The notes beneath the pieces are model-generated. The model was given only the letters and a program-made list of their open reading frames with translations, did not search any database and had not been told where the DNA came from. From Nitrospirota bacterium (GTDB taxonomy: Bacteria > Nitrospirota > Nitrospiria > Nitrospirales > UBA8639): a stretch of 23,372 bases of DNA. Both the position numbers and the translations under genes were made by a program. Below are positions 15,251 through 23,372 of this stretch, piece by piece; positions within the stretch are counted from its first letter, which is position 1, and each line of letters begins with the position of its first letter. Where the stretch lies: positions 1,076,056-1,099,427 of the forward strand of contig CP070628.1 in assembly GCA_020355985.1 (NCBI GenBank), in the 5' to 3' direction.

Positions 15251-15853
15251 ATGAAGAAGATCCTTGTGGGGAAGATCGTCTTTCTTTTATTGATGGTCGT
15301 TGTTGCGGGCGTTCCGGTCTGGGCAAGTTTTCTTGCGGGTGAAGATGCCTACTTACGGGAAGATTATGAAAGGGCCCTGGAAGAATGGCGTCCATTGGCG
15401 AAACGAGGAAATACCGAGGCTCAAAATATGTTGGGCTACATGTACCGGTATGGACAGGGTGTGCCCCAGGACTTTGAGCAAGCCCGCCATTGGTACCGTT
15501 TAGCAGCAGATCGGGGACATGCCCGGGCTCAAAATAATCTCGGAGCGATGTATCGCCAAGGCTTGGGTGTGCCTCAAGATTATGAAGAAGCGTTGAGATG
15601 GTTTCGGCGTGCGGCAGAACAAGGAAATGGTGGCGCGCAAAACCATCTGGGCCTGATGTATTTCGAAGGCGAAGGGATCGCGAAAAACGAGATCGAAGCC
15701 TATAAGTGGGCCTACCTGTCGGCTGAGCAAGGGGTGGAACAGGCTATTTTAGCCCTAGAGTTTTTGGAGCAACAGTTAAGGCCCGATCAGATTCGAGAAG
15801 CCAAGCGGTTGGCCAGGGAATGGACTCCTAAAGGCGAAGAAGTGGAACTGTAA
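15251..15853 (+). CDS. Exported Sel1-repeat protein
   Basis: Starting at ATG 15251 the protein has 200 residues. MKKILVGKIVFLLLMVVV is a classic signal peptide, with cleavage probably after VWA (25), so the product is periplasmic. Three Sel1-like repeats follow, at about 56-91, 92-127 and 128-163. Each holds the pattern AQN-LG-MY-x-G-x-GV-x-x-D-x-x-A-x-x-W, with the third divergent (GEGIAKNEIEAYKWAYL). Sel1 arrays form alpha-solenoids for protein binding; the partner is unknown. AAGGGGGG about 10 bases before ATG 15251 supports this start over the ATG at 15224, which would add nine residues before the signal peptide. Confidence 0.88.
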   Translation: MKKILVGKIVFLLLMVVVAGVPVWASFLAGEDAYLREDYERALEEWRPLAKRGNTEAQNMLGYMYRYGQGVPQDFEQARHWYRLAADRGHARAQNNLGAMYRQGLGVPQDYEEALRWFRRAAEQGNGGAQNHLGLMYFEGEGIAKNEIEAYKWAYLSAEQGVEQAILALEFLEQQLRPDQIREAKRLAREWTPKGEEVEL

Positions 15854-15909
15854 ATTTTGGGGAAATTTGTTTGGGCTTCTGTCTTGAAAACTGTATTTCG
15901 GGCACCTCT

Positions 15910-15933
15910 TCAAATCATTTTTCTCTGATTTGA
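15910..15933 (+). other. AT-rich hairpin after the Sel1 gene
   Basis: TCAAATCA (15910-15917) and TGATTTGA (15926-15933) form a perfect 8-base stem with an 8-base loop containing five T residues. It starts 57 bases after the Sel1 stop codon. No T-run follows the stem, so it is not a classic intrinsic terminator. It may be an operator or a 3'-end stabiliser. Confidence 0.3.
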
Positions 15934-16079
15934 CTCCCTTCCAACGGGGTGTTAGGGTTGCTACCTCTTCTGGGAAAAATGGCGCTTAAGCCTTTCGTGC
16001 TTTTTCATCCAGTTATTGGTTTCTGAATTCGAGAAATTTGCCTATGCGTAGTTAGGCTTGAAATGAAAGGAGACTATAT

Positions 16080-16268
16080 ATGGGACGGCCAGCCAAGGTA
16101 ACTCAGGCAAAGCGTAATCGCGAGATGCAAAAAAGAATGAAACAACAAGACAAAGAAATTCGCAGAGAGCAACGCAAAATAGAAAATGAAGAACTCCGTC
16201 CTGTTCTTGAGGGAGAAGATCCCGATTTGATTGGTTTACGGCCTGGTCCTCAACCTCCTCTGTACTAG
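16080..16268 (+). CDS. Small highly charged MGRP-type protein
   Basis: This 62-residue protein begins MGRPAKVTQAKRNREMQKRM and is dominated by Lys, Arg, Glu and Gln through residue 40, almost certainly one long helix. A short acidic/proline tail (EGEDPDLIGLRPGPQPPLY) follows. AAAGGAG seven bases before the ATG is an excellent ribosome site. From memory, small proteins with an MGRP start and a Lys/Arg/Glu helix recur in Nitrospirota and deltaproteobacterial genomes as uncharacterised proteins. The basic helix suggests nucleic-acid or ribosome contact, which is a guess. A GCCTA/TAGGC mini-hairpin (16040-16057) sits just upstream of the ribosome site. Confidence 0.78.
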   Translation: MGRPAKVTQAKRNREMQKRMKQQDKEIRREQRKIENEELRPVLEGEDPDLIGLRPGPQPPLY

Positions 16269-16395
16269 CCGCTTTTGTCTAGGGTCAGCATTCCTTCCTT
16301 TTCCGAATTTCGCTAGTCTTACAAGGTTTTCAGTGGCCGCCATGGAGTGGCGCTCAGTCACTTGAAGCGTTTGATCCGATAGAAAGAACTCTATC

Positions 16396-16956
16396 ATGAG
16401 AATGCATGCATTCGGCGTCTTGTTAGGTGTCTTACTGATGGGTGGCTCTGGTTGTATGTCAAGGCCGGAAGTGGTGCCTGAGGCCTTCAGGGCGAATATA
16501 GATTCATCATTAACTTTCCCCAAAATCATTGAGGAGCCTACGGTTCATCAAGGAGCAGTGGTGCTTCTGGGTGGCGAAGTCCTTACCGCAAAACGCCTAA
16601 GGGAAGGGACGCATCTTGAGATCTTGCAACTTCCTTTGGACGGTTCGGAAGAACCGGTTTTTGACCGGACCACCTCTCAAGGCAGGTTTTTCGCTTTTGA
16701 GTCTTCTTTCCTCGATCCCGCCACCCTTCCCCCCAATACGCGTGTAACATTAGTCGGCGAAATAACGGGTGCGAGGCGTGCAAATCTTGATGAGATGGAA
16801 TACCGTTATCCGATCGTGACCATTAAACATCTAACTGTCTGGCCAGCAATGGAACCGGATTACCCAGGGGATTCGGGTATTAGTTATGGAATATTCGGAG
16901 GAGGCAGTACTGGAGGTCCTGTTGGCGGCGGGGTTGGTATTGGGATTGGATTTTAA
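16396..16956 (+). CDS. Slp-family outer-membrane lipoprotein
   Basis: This 186-residue protein has a lipoprotein signal (1-19) and C20 as the likely lipidated cysteine. The lipobox is GSGC, with Gly where Leu usually stands at -3. The body matches E. coli Slp (starvation-inducible lipoprotein) in order: VVPEAF (26-31), HQGAVVLLGGEVLTAK (51-66), THLEILQLPLD (72-82), GRFFAF-x-x-x-FLDP (96-108), RVTLVGEITGARR (116-128) and YPIVTIKHLTVW (138-149). The tail (165-186) is nearly all Gly, Ile, Val and Phe, an addition to classical Slp. Slp proteins sit in the outer membrane and are linked to starvation or acid stress; the molecular role is not known. No strong ribosome site is visible before ATG 16396; ATG 16402 is also possible. 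Confidence 0.87.
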   Translation: MRMHAFGVLLGVLLMGGSGCMSRPEVVPEAFRANIDSSLTFPKIIEEPTVHQGAVVLLGGEVLTAKRLREGTHLEILQLPLDGSEEPVFDRTTSQGRFFAFESSFLDPATLPPNTRVTLVGEITGARRANLDEMEYRYPIVTIKHLTVWPAMEPDYPGDSGISYGIFGGGSTGGPVGGGVGIGIGF

Positions 16957-17223
16957 GATCGATAGGGAATGCTTCAGGAGACAAGGTTCTTTCAGAATCG
17001 CTAGGGCAAGTAGCCAAGGTGATAAGATATCTCGTTCCGGCAAAGCAGCCTCGATTGCTGTATAAGTTGTCGTTGAAAAGATTAAGAAAATACATGCAAA
17101 ATTTCCCTCGACGGTACCAATCTCATAACGCCTCTGTGTGCGGTCCCATAAAAACCCAGCCTATTCTTTGTCGTGACATGTGTGATGAGCAATATTTGAT
17201 AGCAGACCTGTGTTAAGGCATCT
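16957..17223. other. Intergenic region, nothing definite seen
   Basis: These 267 bases between the Slp and SNF2 genes hold no supportable ORF, no terminator-like stem with a T-run, and no promoter with well-spaced boxes. A 65-codon frame at 17019-17216 has no ribosome site and an unlikely composition. Confidence 0.4.
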
Positions 17224-20200
17224 ATGGCCATAGAAACATTCGGTATCCTCGAACATCTCAAAGCCCTCTCTCCCAATCACATTTACTTTCTGGCTCCTAA
17301 AGCATTTGTCTTGCGTGGGTATGAATATCATTCGCAAGGTCGGTTGGAATCGTATAGCTGGAATCACTCCCGTACGATTCTTGCCGCATCGGTGAGAGGG
17401 TCGAAATACTATGCCGTGACCTTTTCTGTTGAGAAGGGACAACTCGTCTATTCATGTCGATGCCCAGCATGGACCGCCTCTTCGCAGTGCAAGCATGTGA
17501 TCTGTGCCTTACTCACGACTGTCAACTTATTAGTTCCCGATACGTTTCAAGTTTCAACCATGCGTGCAACAAATCGAGAACGTCTATCCCAACAATTATT
17601 AAGCGGTTTTACTGACCCCCAAGCCGACGTAAAGCCGGTCACGCTTCCTCCACGGTTTGAAGTGAATTTGGTCGATCGCCAGGGCCAGGGTTCTATTGCT
17701 ATCACCAATCATGGAAAGGTCTGTCAGACTTTTTTGGGTATGCCGACGGAGTTGGCCATTTTGCTCCGTGCCACGCAGGATCCTGCCTGGTCCGTACAAG
17801 ATGCCCTTCGGGATTTTTTGAAGCATCATGGGCAGGCATTCCCCATTTATTTTGAAAATAATCAGGAGCGGTATTTGGTGGAATGGGGACCGTCGCTCAC
17901 GTATACCATTAAAACGGAGTTAGATGTTCGAGGAGAAGAGGTCACCGTAGCCGCCCGCTGTTTTCGTTTTGGGGTGGTACAGGAGCATGCGCGGCTGTTT
18001 ATGGGATTGGTGGTCGATCTTGGTGCCTTCAAGCTTGCGCCTTTGGATAATGACCTGGGTTGGGCCTTCTACGATGTCTTGGCCGATCATCTCAATGATG
18101 AGGATGAGAAAGATGGTAGGTCCCGGCTAACTTCCATAGATAGAGGGGTGCGGATCCTAGGCAGCCCATCTTTGGGACGTGCAGCAGGGGGACGGCGATT
18201 GGATAATCGTCCCATGTTGTCACTCCCGGTGAATGAGTTTGCCCGTTTGCAAATTGATCTTCCTACAAAAGATATCTCGCATATGTTGCGCTCCACTCAG
18301 TTCAAAATAGAAGGTCAAGATGTGGCTCTGGTGCAATGTAAACAGGCCGGTCATGCTCCCCCAAAACGATATCGTCTCAAAGTGATGCCGGAAGCGTGGT
18401 CGCTTGATACACCGCTAGTAGAGGCCAATACTTGTGCCCTCGTCGCGGAATGTTTGCAAAGTGAGCATTGGGGTGGGACCAGCGAACAGATTTTTAGTAT
18501 CTTCCCCTTTCTCGAGCATGGTCGTTCGATCTCAAGTGGCCTGCGAACAAAAAAACGACGAGCAGTGCTGTATGAGACGTTCTTCAAACTTTGTCGCATG
18601 TCCAAACCGACTGAAGGGAAAAACCTGATTAAAGCCTGTTTGCGACGAGAGGAATTTCGTCCTTTTCGGATCAAGGCGGAAGCTGAAGATGTCCTGAATT
18701 TATTTTCTGCACCCCTTTTGGAACCCAGTGTACGGTTACTCGTGCATGAAGGCCAATGGTGCGCCGTCCCGAATGATTGGGCCAAGGAAGCCTTGCTGTA
18801 TGCCATTCCCTATGAAATTTGGGGGATTCAAATATTTGAAAAAATGATCGGGCACGAGGCCATGCTCCTCTCGCAGGAATTGCTGTATGCCGGATTGCCG
18901 GAATGTTACGCCAAGGCCTCCGAGGCGGGGATTGAGCTGTTCTTTCAGGACAAGCCTATTGCAACCGCCCAATGGGATTGTTCGGTTGATGCGCGCCGAC
19001 CCCCGACGATCGATTGGTTCGAACTTCGTCCGGAAATACGGTGTGAGGGGGTACGCCTTGAAGCCCAGGAAGTCCAGAGCATTCTGGAGCGAGGTGGCCT
19101 TATGGAGGTAGAGGGGTGCATGCGTATGGTGGATCAGAATACGCAGGAAATCTTGCGTGCGCTGACTGCGCTATCTCCCTCGAAGCAATCTAATAAATCT
19201 GATCAAAACAAGCCGGATGTGGTGCATGTGCCAAAGTTGCAGATTTTGGATTGGGTCGCCTTGCGCAAGCGGGGAGTCAGAGTCATGCTCCCGCCTGAAG
19301 ATGAAGCCTTAGTTGAACGGTTGCTGAATTTTGAACGTATCGAACCTAGGCCTTTGCCCAAACAGCTGAAGGCCAAGTTGCGGACCTATCAGCAAGAAGG
19401 CTATCGATGGTTGGGGTTTTTATATCAGCATCGATTAGGAGCTTGTTTGGCGGATGATATGGGCTTGGGAAAAACCATCCAAGCCATTAGTCTGTTGGCT
19501 GGCATTCATGAAGGCATCATTCAATCCTCAGCCTCGAATCATGGCCCGCATTTGGTGGTGTTGCCACCGAGCTTGCTTTTTAATTGGGAACAGGAGATTA
19601 GTCGATTCTATCCCGATCTAAAGGTACACAGTTATATAGGCAAAGAACGTCAGATGGACTTAGCGCATGCTGATGTGGTGCTCACCACCTATGGGTTGGT
19701 GCGGCGGGACATTGCCATCCTTGAAAAGATGACGTTTCATGTCATTTTGTTTGATGAAGCGCAGGCAGTCAAAAATATTGCCGCGGGTACGACGGGAGCG
19801 GCTCGACGACTCAAAGGCTATTTCAAATGTGTCATGACGGGGACTCCGTTGGAAAATCATGTAGGGGAATATTATTCTCTTATGGATCTCTGTGTGCCAG
19901 GGCTCCTGGGCGAGTACGACAATATAAAGGGGAAACTCAAAACGCCGTCACCCGATGTGTTACATACCATCATGCAGCGAACCAAGCCTTTTGTCTTGCG
20001 TCGAACGAAAGCGCAAATTCTTAAGGAATTACCAGCGAAAACAGAAACCGATATCTACCTGGAACTCACCGATCGCCAGAAAACTCTCTACCAACAGACC
20101 GTGGCGAGTATTCGGTCTACGATTGCAACCGCCTATCGAAGTAAAACCTCTGCGCAAGCGCGGATCATTGCACTGACGGCTATTTTGAAATTGAGACAAA

Positions 20201-20763
20201 TCTGTCTCTCGCCGCAGCTTATTCAAAAAGAAAGTGCGGACACGTCCCCCAAATTAGTGTGTGTCGTTGACCGGCTTCAGGAGCTCATGGACGAAGGGCA
20301 TAGTGCCCTAGTCTTTTCGCAATTTACGTCATATTTGGATCTCGTCGAACAGGAATTTCACGCGCAACATATTCCCTATGTCCGACTGGATGGGTCGACC
20401 CCCACGGCTACACGGAAAAAAATCGTGAAGGAATTTCAAGATGGGAAACAGCCGTTAGTCTTTTTACTCAGCCTTAAAGCAGGTGGGCAAGGATTAAATC
20501 TGACCAAGGCCTCCTATGTCTTTCATTTAGATCCTTGGTGGAATCCAGCCGTCGAGAATCAGGCCTCTGACCGCGCCCACCGCATTGGGCAGAAGCAGAA
20601 AGTTTCCATCATGCGCTTACTCATGCGACATACCATTGAAGAAAAGATGATGGAACTGAAAAAACAAAAGTTGGAATTGTACCATGCGGTCTTGGAGGGA
20701 GCTTCTCAAGCTGGAACGGGCACTTCGCTCACCCAGAAAGATTTTGAGTTTCTTCTTGATTAG
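17224..20763 (+). CDS. SWIM zinc finger plus SNF2-family helicase
   Basis: This 1179-residue protein belongs to the bacterial SNF2 (RapA/HepA-related) ATPases. Near the N terminus is a SWIM zinc finger: C78, C80, C89 and H91 in SCRCPAWTASSQCKHVICAL. A long middle part (about 100-700) without clear motifs probably corresponds to the bacterial SNF2-associated region. The motor begins near 715: Walker A DDMGLGKTIQ (744-753), DEAQ (844-847), TGTPLENHVGEYYSLMDL, then in lobe two FSQFTSYLDLVEQEF, AGGQGLNL (1086-1093) and DRAHRIGQ (1116-1123). Such enzymes translocate on double-stranded DNA and may remodel RNA polymerase or DNA-bound proteins; no specific role is established for this subfamily. ATG 17224 has AAGG six bases upstream. 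A separate gap of 89 bases leads to tex on the same strand. Confidence 0.93.
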   Translation: MAIETFGILEHLKALSPNHIYFLAPKAFVLRGYEYHSQGRLESYSWNHSRTILAASVRGSKYYAVTFSVEKGQLVYSCRCPAWTASSQCKHVICALLTTVNLLVPDTFQVSTMRATNRERLSQQLLSGFTDPQADVKPVTLPPRFEVNLVDRQGQGSIAITNHGKVCQTFLGMPTELAILLRATQDPAWSVQDALRDFLKHHGQAFPIYFENNQERYLVEWGPSLTYTIKTELDVRGEEVTVAARCFRFGVVQEHARLFMGLVVDLGAFKLAPLDNDLGWAFYDVLADHLNDEDEKDGRSRLTSIDRGVRILGSPSLGRAAGGRRLDNRPMLSLPVNEFARLQIDLPTKDISHMLRSTQFKIEGQDVALVQCKQAGHAPPKRYRLKVMPEAWSLDTPLVEANTCALVAECLQSEHWGGTSEQIFSIFPFLEHGRSISSGLRTKKRRAVLYETFFKLCRMSKPTEGKNLIKACLRREEFRPFRIKAEAEDVLNLFSAPLLEPSVRLLVHEGQWCAVPNDWAKEALLYAIPYEIWGIQIFEKMIGHEAMLLSQELLYAGLPECYAKASEAGIELFFQDKPIATAQWDCSVDARRPPTIDWFELRPEIRCEGVRLEAQEVQSILERGGLMEVEGCMRMVDQNTQEILRALTALSPSKQSNKSDQNKPDVVHVPKLQILDWVALRKRGVRVMLPPEDEALVERLLNFERIEPRPLPKQLKAKLRTYQQEGYRWLGFLYQHRLGACLADDMGLGKTIQAISLLAGIHEGIIQSSASNHGPHLVVLPPSLLFNWEQEISRFYPDLKVHSYIGKERQMDLAHADVVLTTYGLVRRDIAILEKMTFHVILFDEAQAVKNIAAGTTGAARRLKGYFKCVMTGTPLENHVGEYYSLMDLCVPGLLGEYDNIKGKLKTPSPDVLHTIMQRTKPFVLRRTKAQILKELPAKTETDIYLELTDRQKTLYQQTVASIRSTIATAYRSKTSAQARIIALTAILKLRQICLSPQLIQKESADTSPKLVCVVDRLQELMDEGHSALVFSQFTSYLDLVEQEFHAQHIPYVRLDGSTPTATRKKIVKEFQDGKQPLVFLLSLKAGGQGLNLTKASYVFHLDPWWNPAVENQASDRAHRIGQKQKVSIMRLLMRHTIEEKMMELKKQKLELYHAVLEGASQAGTGTSLTQKDFEFLLD

Positions 20764-20852
20764 GTGAAATGTTCTAGAGATTGTGCCGTAAAAGTTGGTG
20801 TTGTGTAGAGGAGGAACGTAGCAGAACCTTTTGCCTTGAATATTGTCAGCCA

Positions 20853-22997
20853 ATGAAATCCGAACTTCATAACAAAATCATGGCGTTGGAATTGGGTATT
20901 GCGGTCAAGCTGGTGACGGCCACGGTGGAGCTTTTGGATGACGGTGCCACGGTGCCCTTTCTCGCACGTTATCGCAAGGAGGTGACTGGTGGGTTAGATG
21001 AGGTCCTCATCACGTCTATTCGGGATCGAGTGGCCCAATTGCGAGAATTAGATAAACGTCGGACTGCCATTCTGGCTTCACTGGAGGGACAAGGCAAACT
21101 CACCGATGTCCTGCAAGATCAAATTCAAGCGGCCACGACCATGACAGAACTCGAAGATCTCTATCTACCGTATCGGCCCAAACGCCGTACGAGGGCCATG
21201 ATTGCCAAAGAACGGGGCCTGGAAGCATTGGCCCAGAGACTCTGGGCTCAAGAGGCCCAATTAGATGTCATGGCCGAAGCCGGGAAATACCTTAATCCCG
21301 AGCAGGGTGTGGAGTCGGTGGAGGACGCTTTGGCTGGTGCGCGGGATATCATGGCCGAATGGATAAACGAAGATCAGCAGGCTCGGGTCTCCATGCGCGC
21401 GCTGTATTTGGAACATGGCCTCTTTAAGACTACTGGCATACGCGGGAAAGACGTTCAAGGCAGTAAGTATCGAGATTATGCCGAATGGGAAGAACCAGTG
21501 GCGACGGCGCCCTCCCATCGTGTGCTAGCCATGCGCCGTGGGGAGCAGGAAGGCCTCCTAACTTTTCGGGTCATTGTGCCTGAACAGGCAGCCCTGACAC
21601 TTCTGCAACGCCTTTTCCTGAAAGGGAGCGGGCCGGCATCAGATCAGGTGTCATTAGCGGTGCAGGATAGCTTTTCTCGACTCCTGTCTCTTTCGATGGA
21701 AACGGAAACGCGTATACAGACCAAAACTAAAGCCGACCAAACGGCTATCGACGTGTTTGCGCAAAACGTGCAGCAATTGCTCATGGCTTCACCCTTGGGC
21801 CAAAAGGCAGTGCTCGCTATTGATCCAGGATTTCGCACAGGATGCAAAGTTGTCTGTCTCGACCGGCAAGGTAATTTTCGACATACGGAAACGATCTTTC
21901 CACATCAAGGCTCGGGAGGTGCCGTCAAAGCAGGGGAGACGATCGTAGGTTTGGTTGAGCGGTTTCAGATTGAAGCCATTGCGATTGGCAATGGAACCGC
22001 AGGGAGGGAGACCGAAGCGTTTCTCCATACGTTGAACCTCTCACCGGCCATTCCACTTGTGATGGTGAATGAAAGTGGGGCATCAGTCTATTCTGCATCT
22101 CCTGTGGCCCGTGAAGAATTTCCCGATCAGGACATTACGGTGCGTGGGGCTGTTTCAATTGGCAGACGACTCATGGATCCCTTAGCTGAACTAGTAAAGA
22201 TCGACCCCAAGGCGATTGGGGTCGGGCAGTATCAACATGACGTTGATCAAGGGATTTTAAAACAGCGTTTGCAGGATATCGTCATTAGTTGCGTGAATCG
22301 GGTGGGAGTGAACGTCAATATGGCGAGTCCACAATTACTCACGGCCGTTTCGGGAGTAGGGCCGCAATTGGCCACCAATATCGTAGCCTATCGACAGCAG
22401 AATGGGCCTTTCAAAAGCCGGACGGCATTAAAAAAAGTCCCGCGCTTGGGAGACAAAGCGTTTGAACAAGCAGCTGGATTTTTGCGCATCACTGATGGGG
22501 AACATCCGTTGGATGCGAGCGCTGTACACCCTGAGCGGTACGCCGTGGTCAACACGATGGCCAAAGACTTAGGCTGTACGGTGAAAGATCTGATGACGGA
22601 CCCTGATCGACAACGAGCCATTGACCTCAATCGATATATTACAGAAGAAGTTGGCAAGCCCACACTCAATGATATTCTGACCGAATTGGCCAAGCCTGGC
22701 CGTGATCCCCGTCAACAATTTGAGGCCGTACGATTTGATGAAAACGTGCAATCCATAGAACAGGTTGCATCCGGTATGATCCTACCGGGTGTGGTCACCA
22801 ATGTGACGGCTTTTGGCGCCTTCGTGGATATCGGTGTCCATCAAGATGGGCTGGTTCATATTAGCCAGCTTGCCAACCGATTTGTCACCGATCCCAACAT
22901 GGTCGTTCAAGTGAACCAACAAGTCATAGTCACAGTGCTAGAGGTAGATATCCCCCGAAAACGCATCTCCCTGTCCATGAAGGCGAATGCAGATTAG
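20853..22997 (+). CDS. tex: Tex, RNA-binding transcription accessory protein
   Basis: Tex is the bacterial relative of eukaryotic Spt6: it binds nucleic acid and is linked to transcription and gene expression under stress. From ATG 20853 the protein has 714 residues. The Tex N-terminal domain includes GATVPFLARYRKEVTGGLDE (31-50) and LEDLYLPYRPKRRTRA (100-115). The YqgF/RNase H-like fold starts AIDPGFRTGCK (322-332). Helix-hairpin-helix motifs lie at about 491-533 (TAVSGVGPQLATNIVAYR). The S1 domain is at about 641-712 (GVVTNVTAFGAFVDIG, VDIPRKRISLSMK). The frame is open back to TTG 20781, but those extra 24 residues, with five Cys, do not look like Tex. No ribosome site stands at the right distance from ATG 20853; AGAGGAGG lies 38 bases upstream (20807-20814). 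Confidence 0.94.
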   Translation: MKSELHNKIMALELGIAVKLVTATVELLDDGATVPFLARYRKEVTGGLDEVLITSIRDRVAQLRELDKRRTAILASLEGQGKLTDVLQDQIQAATTMTELEDLYLPYRPKRRTRAMIAKERGLEALAQRLWAQEAQLDVMAEAGKYLNPEQGVESVEDALAGARDIMAEWINEDQQARVSMRALYLEHGLFKTTGIRGKDVQGSKYRDYAEWEEPVATAPSHRVLAMRRGEQEGLLTFRVIVPEQAALTLLQRLFLKGSGPASDQVSLAVQDSFSRLLSLSMETETRIQTKTKADQTAIDVFAQNVQQLLMASPLGQKAVLAIDPGFRTGCKVVCLDRQGNFRHTETIFPHQGSGGAVKAGETIVGLVERFQIEAIAIGNGTAGRETEAFLHTLNLSPAIPLVMVNESGASVYSASPVAREEFPDQDITVRGAVSIGRRLMDPLAELVKIDPKAIGVGQYQHDVDQGILKQRLQDIVISCVNRVGVNVNMASPQLLTAVSGVGPQLATNIVAYRQQNGPFKSRTALKKVPRLGDKAFEQAAGFLRITDGEHPLDASAVHPERYAVVNTMAKDLGCTVKDLMTDPDRQRAIDLNRYITEEVGKPTLNDILTELAKPGRDPRQQFEAVRFDENVQSIEQVASGMILPGVVTNVTAFGAFVDIGVHQDGLVHISQLANRFVTDPNMVVQVNQQVIVTVLEVDIPRKRISLSMKANAD

Positions 22998-23107
22998 AGA
23001 ACCCAAGTCTCATCAAACGATCAGGAATGCAGCTCGGTCCTCTTTCCCGTTACCAGAAAATTCAGCATTCTCCCTTTTACTTCTTCCCAAATTAGTGAAT
23101 TACGAGT

Positions 23108-23121
23108 CGAACCTAGGTTCG
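23108..23121. promoter_or_regulatory. Perfect 14-base palindrome upstream of metY
   Basis: CGAACCTAGGTTCG is identical to its own reverse complement. It lies in the 250-base gap between tex and the sulfhydrylase gene, 126 bases before the ATG. Length and symmetry suit a dimeric regulator's binding site. A weak promoter candidate, TTGCTA (23178-23183) and TACAGC (23201-23206), lies between it and the gene. Confidence 0.35.
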
Positions 23122-23223
23122 CTTGTCTCAAAGGTATTCTAACTTCGGAATGGCTCATTGACCCTCCTGTGGATCCTTTGCTACTTTTTTGCCCACTCAA
23201 TACAGCCTCTTTGATCTTTCTAA

Positions 23224-23372
<149 letters not shown>

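Noticed and set aside
17019..17216. 65-codon frame before the SNF2 gene
   Set aside because: No ribosome site and an improbable basic/Cys composition; no support as a gene.
20781..20852. TTG-initiated N-terminal extension of Tex
   Set aside because: Twenty-four residues with five Cys do not resemble Tex N termini; ATG 20853 gives the expected start.
23095..23125. tRNA T-arm-like GGTTCGACTC on the minus strand, or an attachment site
   Set aside because: Flanking bases do not form a T-stem, no other tRNA arms are present, and no integrase is nearby.

Overview
This window of about 23.4 kb comes from the chromosome of a Gram-negative bacterium. Sec-type signal peptides, a Slp-type outer-membrane lipoprotein and a periplasmic HtrA-like protease support that. 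GC looks close to 50%. My best guess from overall gene style is the Nitrospirota (Nitrospira-like), but this is an inference from memory; no 16S or other marker is present. Most genes lie on the + strand. Three minus-strand units interrupt them: 4294-6147, 7028-7692 and 12526-13101. There is no rRNA, tRNA, CRISPR array, transposase, integrase or phage gene, so this reads as ordinary chromosomal backbone with a few poorly described genes rather than an island.

Layout. 1-3804: 3' part of a long-form Lhr helicase, cut by the window edge. 3910-4182: small zinc-ribbon protein with a candidate leaderless promoter. 4294-6147 (minus): membrane-anchored MutS-family ATPase. 6195-7055: ribosomal protein L11 methyltransferase (prmA), overlapping tail to tail with a minus-strand two-gene unit (7028-7692). 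That unit pairs an unannotated 56-aa ORF with a 165-aa unknown protein through an ATGA overlap. 7693-8077: AT-rich non-coding stretch with a nested inverted repeat and a hairpin. 8078-10481: exported TPR protein, Mug-type uracil-DNA glycosylase, and HtrA-like protease with one PDZ domain. 10741-11079: orphan STAS-domain anti-sigma-factor antagonist, followed by a plausible intrinsic terminator. 11271-12476: geranylgeranyl-reductase-family flavoprotein. 12526-13101 (minus): unknown protein. 13225-15045: ABC-F ATPase (uup). 15251-15853: exported Sel1-repeat protein behind an extended -10 promoter. 16080-16268: small basic conserved-type protein. 16396-16956: Slp-family lipoprotein. 17224-20763: SWIM/SNF2 helicase. 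20853-22997: Tex. 23248 to the end: start of an O-acetylhomoserine sulfhydrylase-type PLP enzyme.

Working together. Many genes handle nucleic acids or the ribosome (Lhr, MutS-like, Mug, SNF2, Tex, Uup, PrmA). They have separate promoters or wide gaps and mixed strands, so I see no single pathway or operon. The exported TPR, Sel1, HtrA and Slp proteins are envelope functions scattered among them. I did not find a convincing new multi-gene system. The best leads are the membrane-anchored MutS homologue, the translationally coupled small-ORF pair with a structured upstream region, and the leader-like sequence ahead of the STAS gene.
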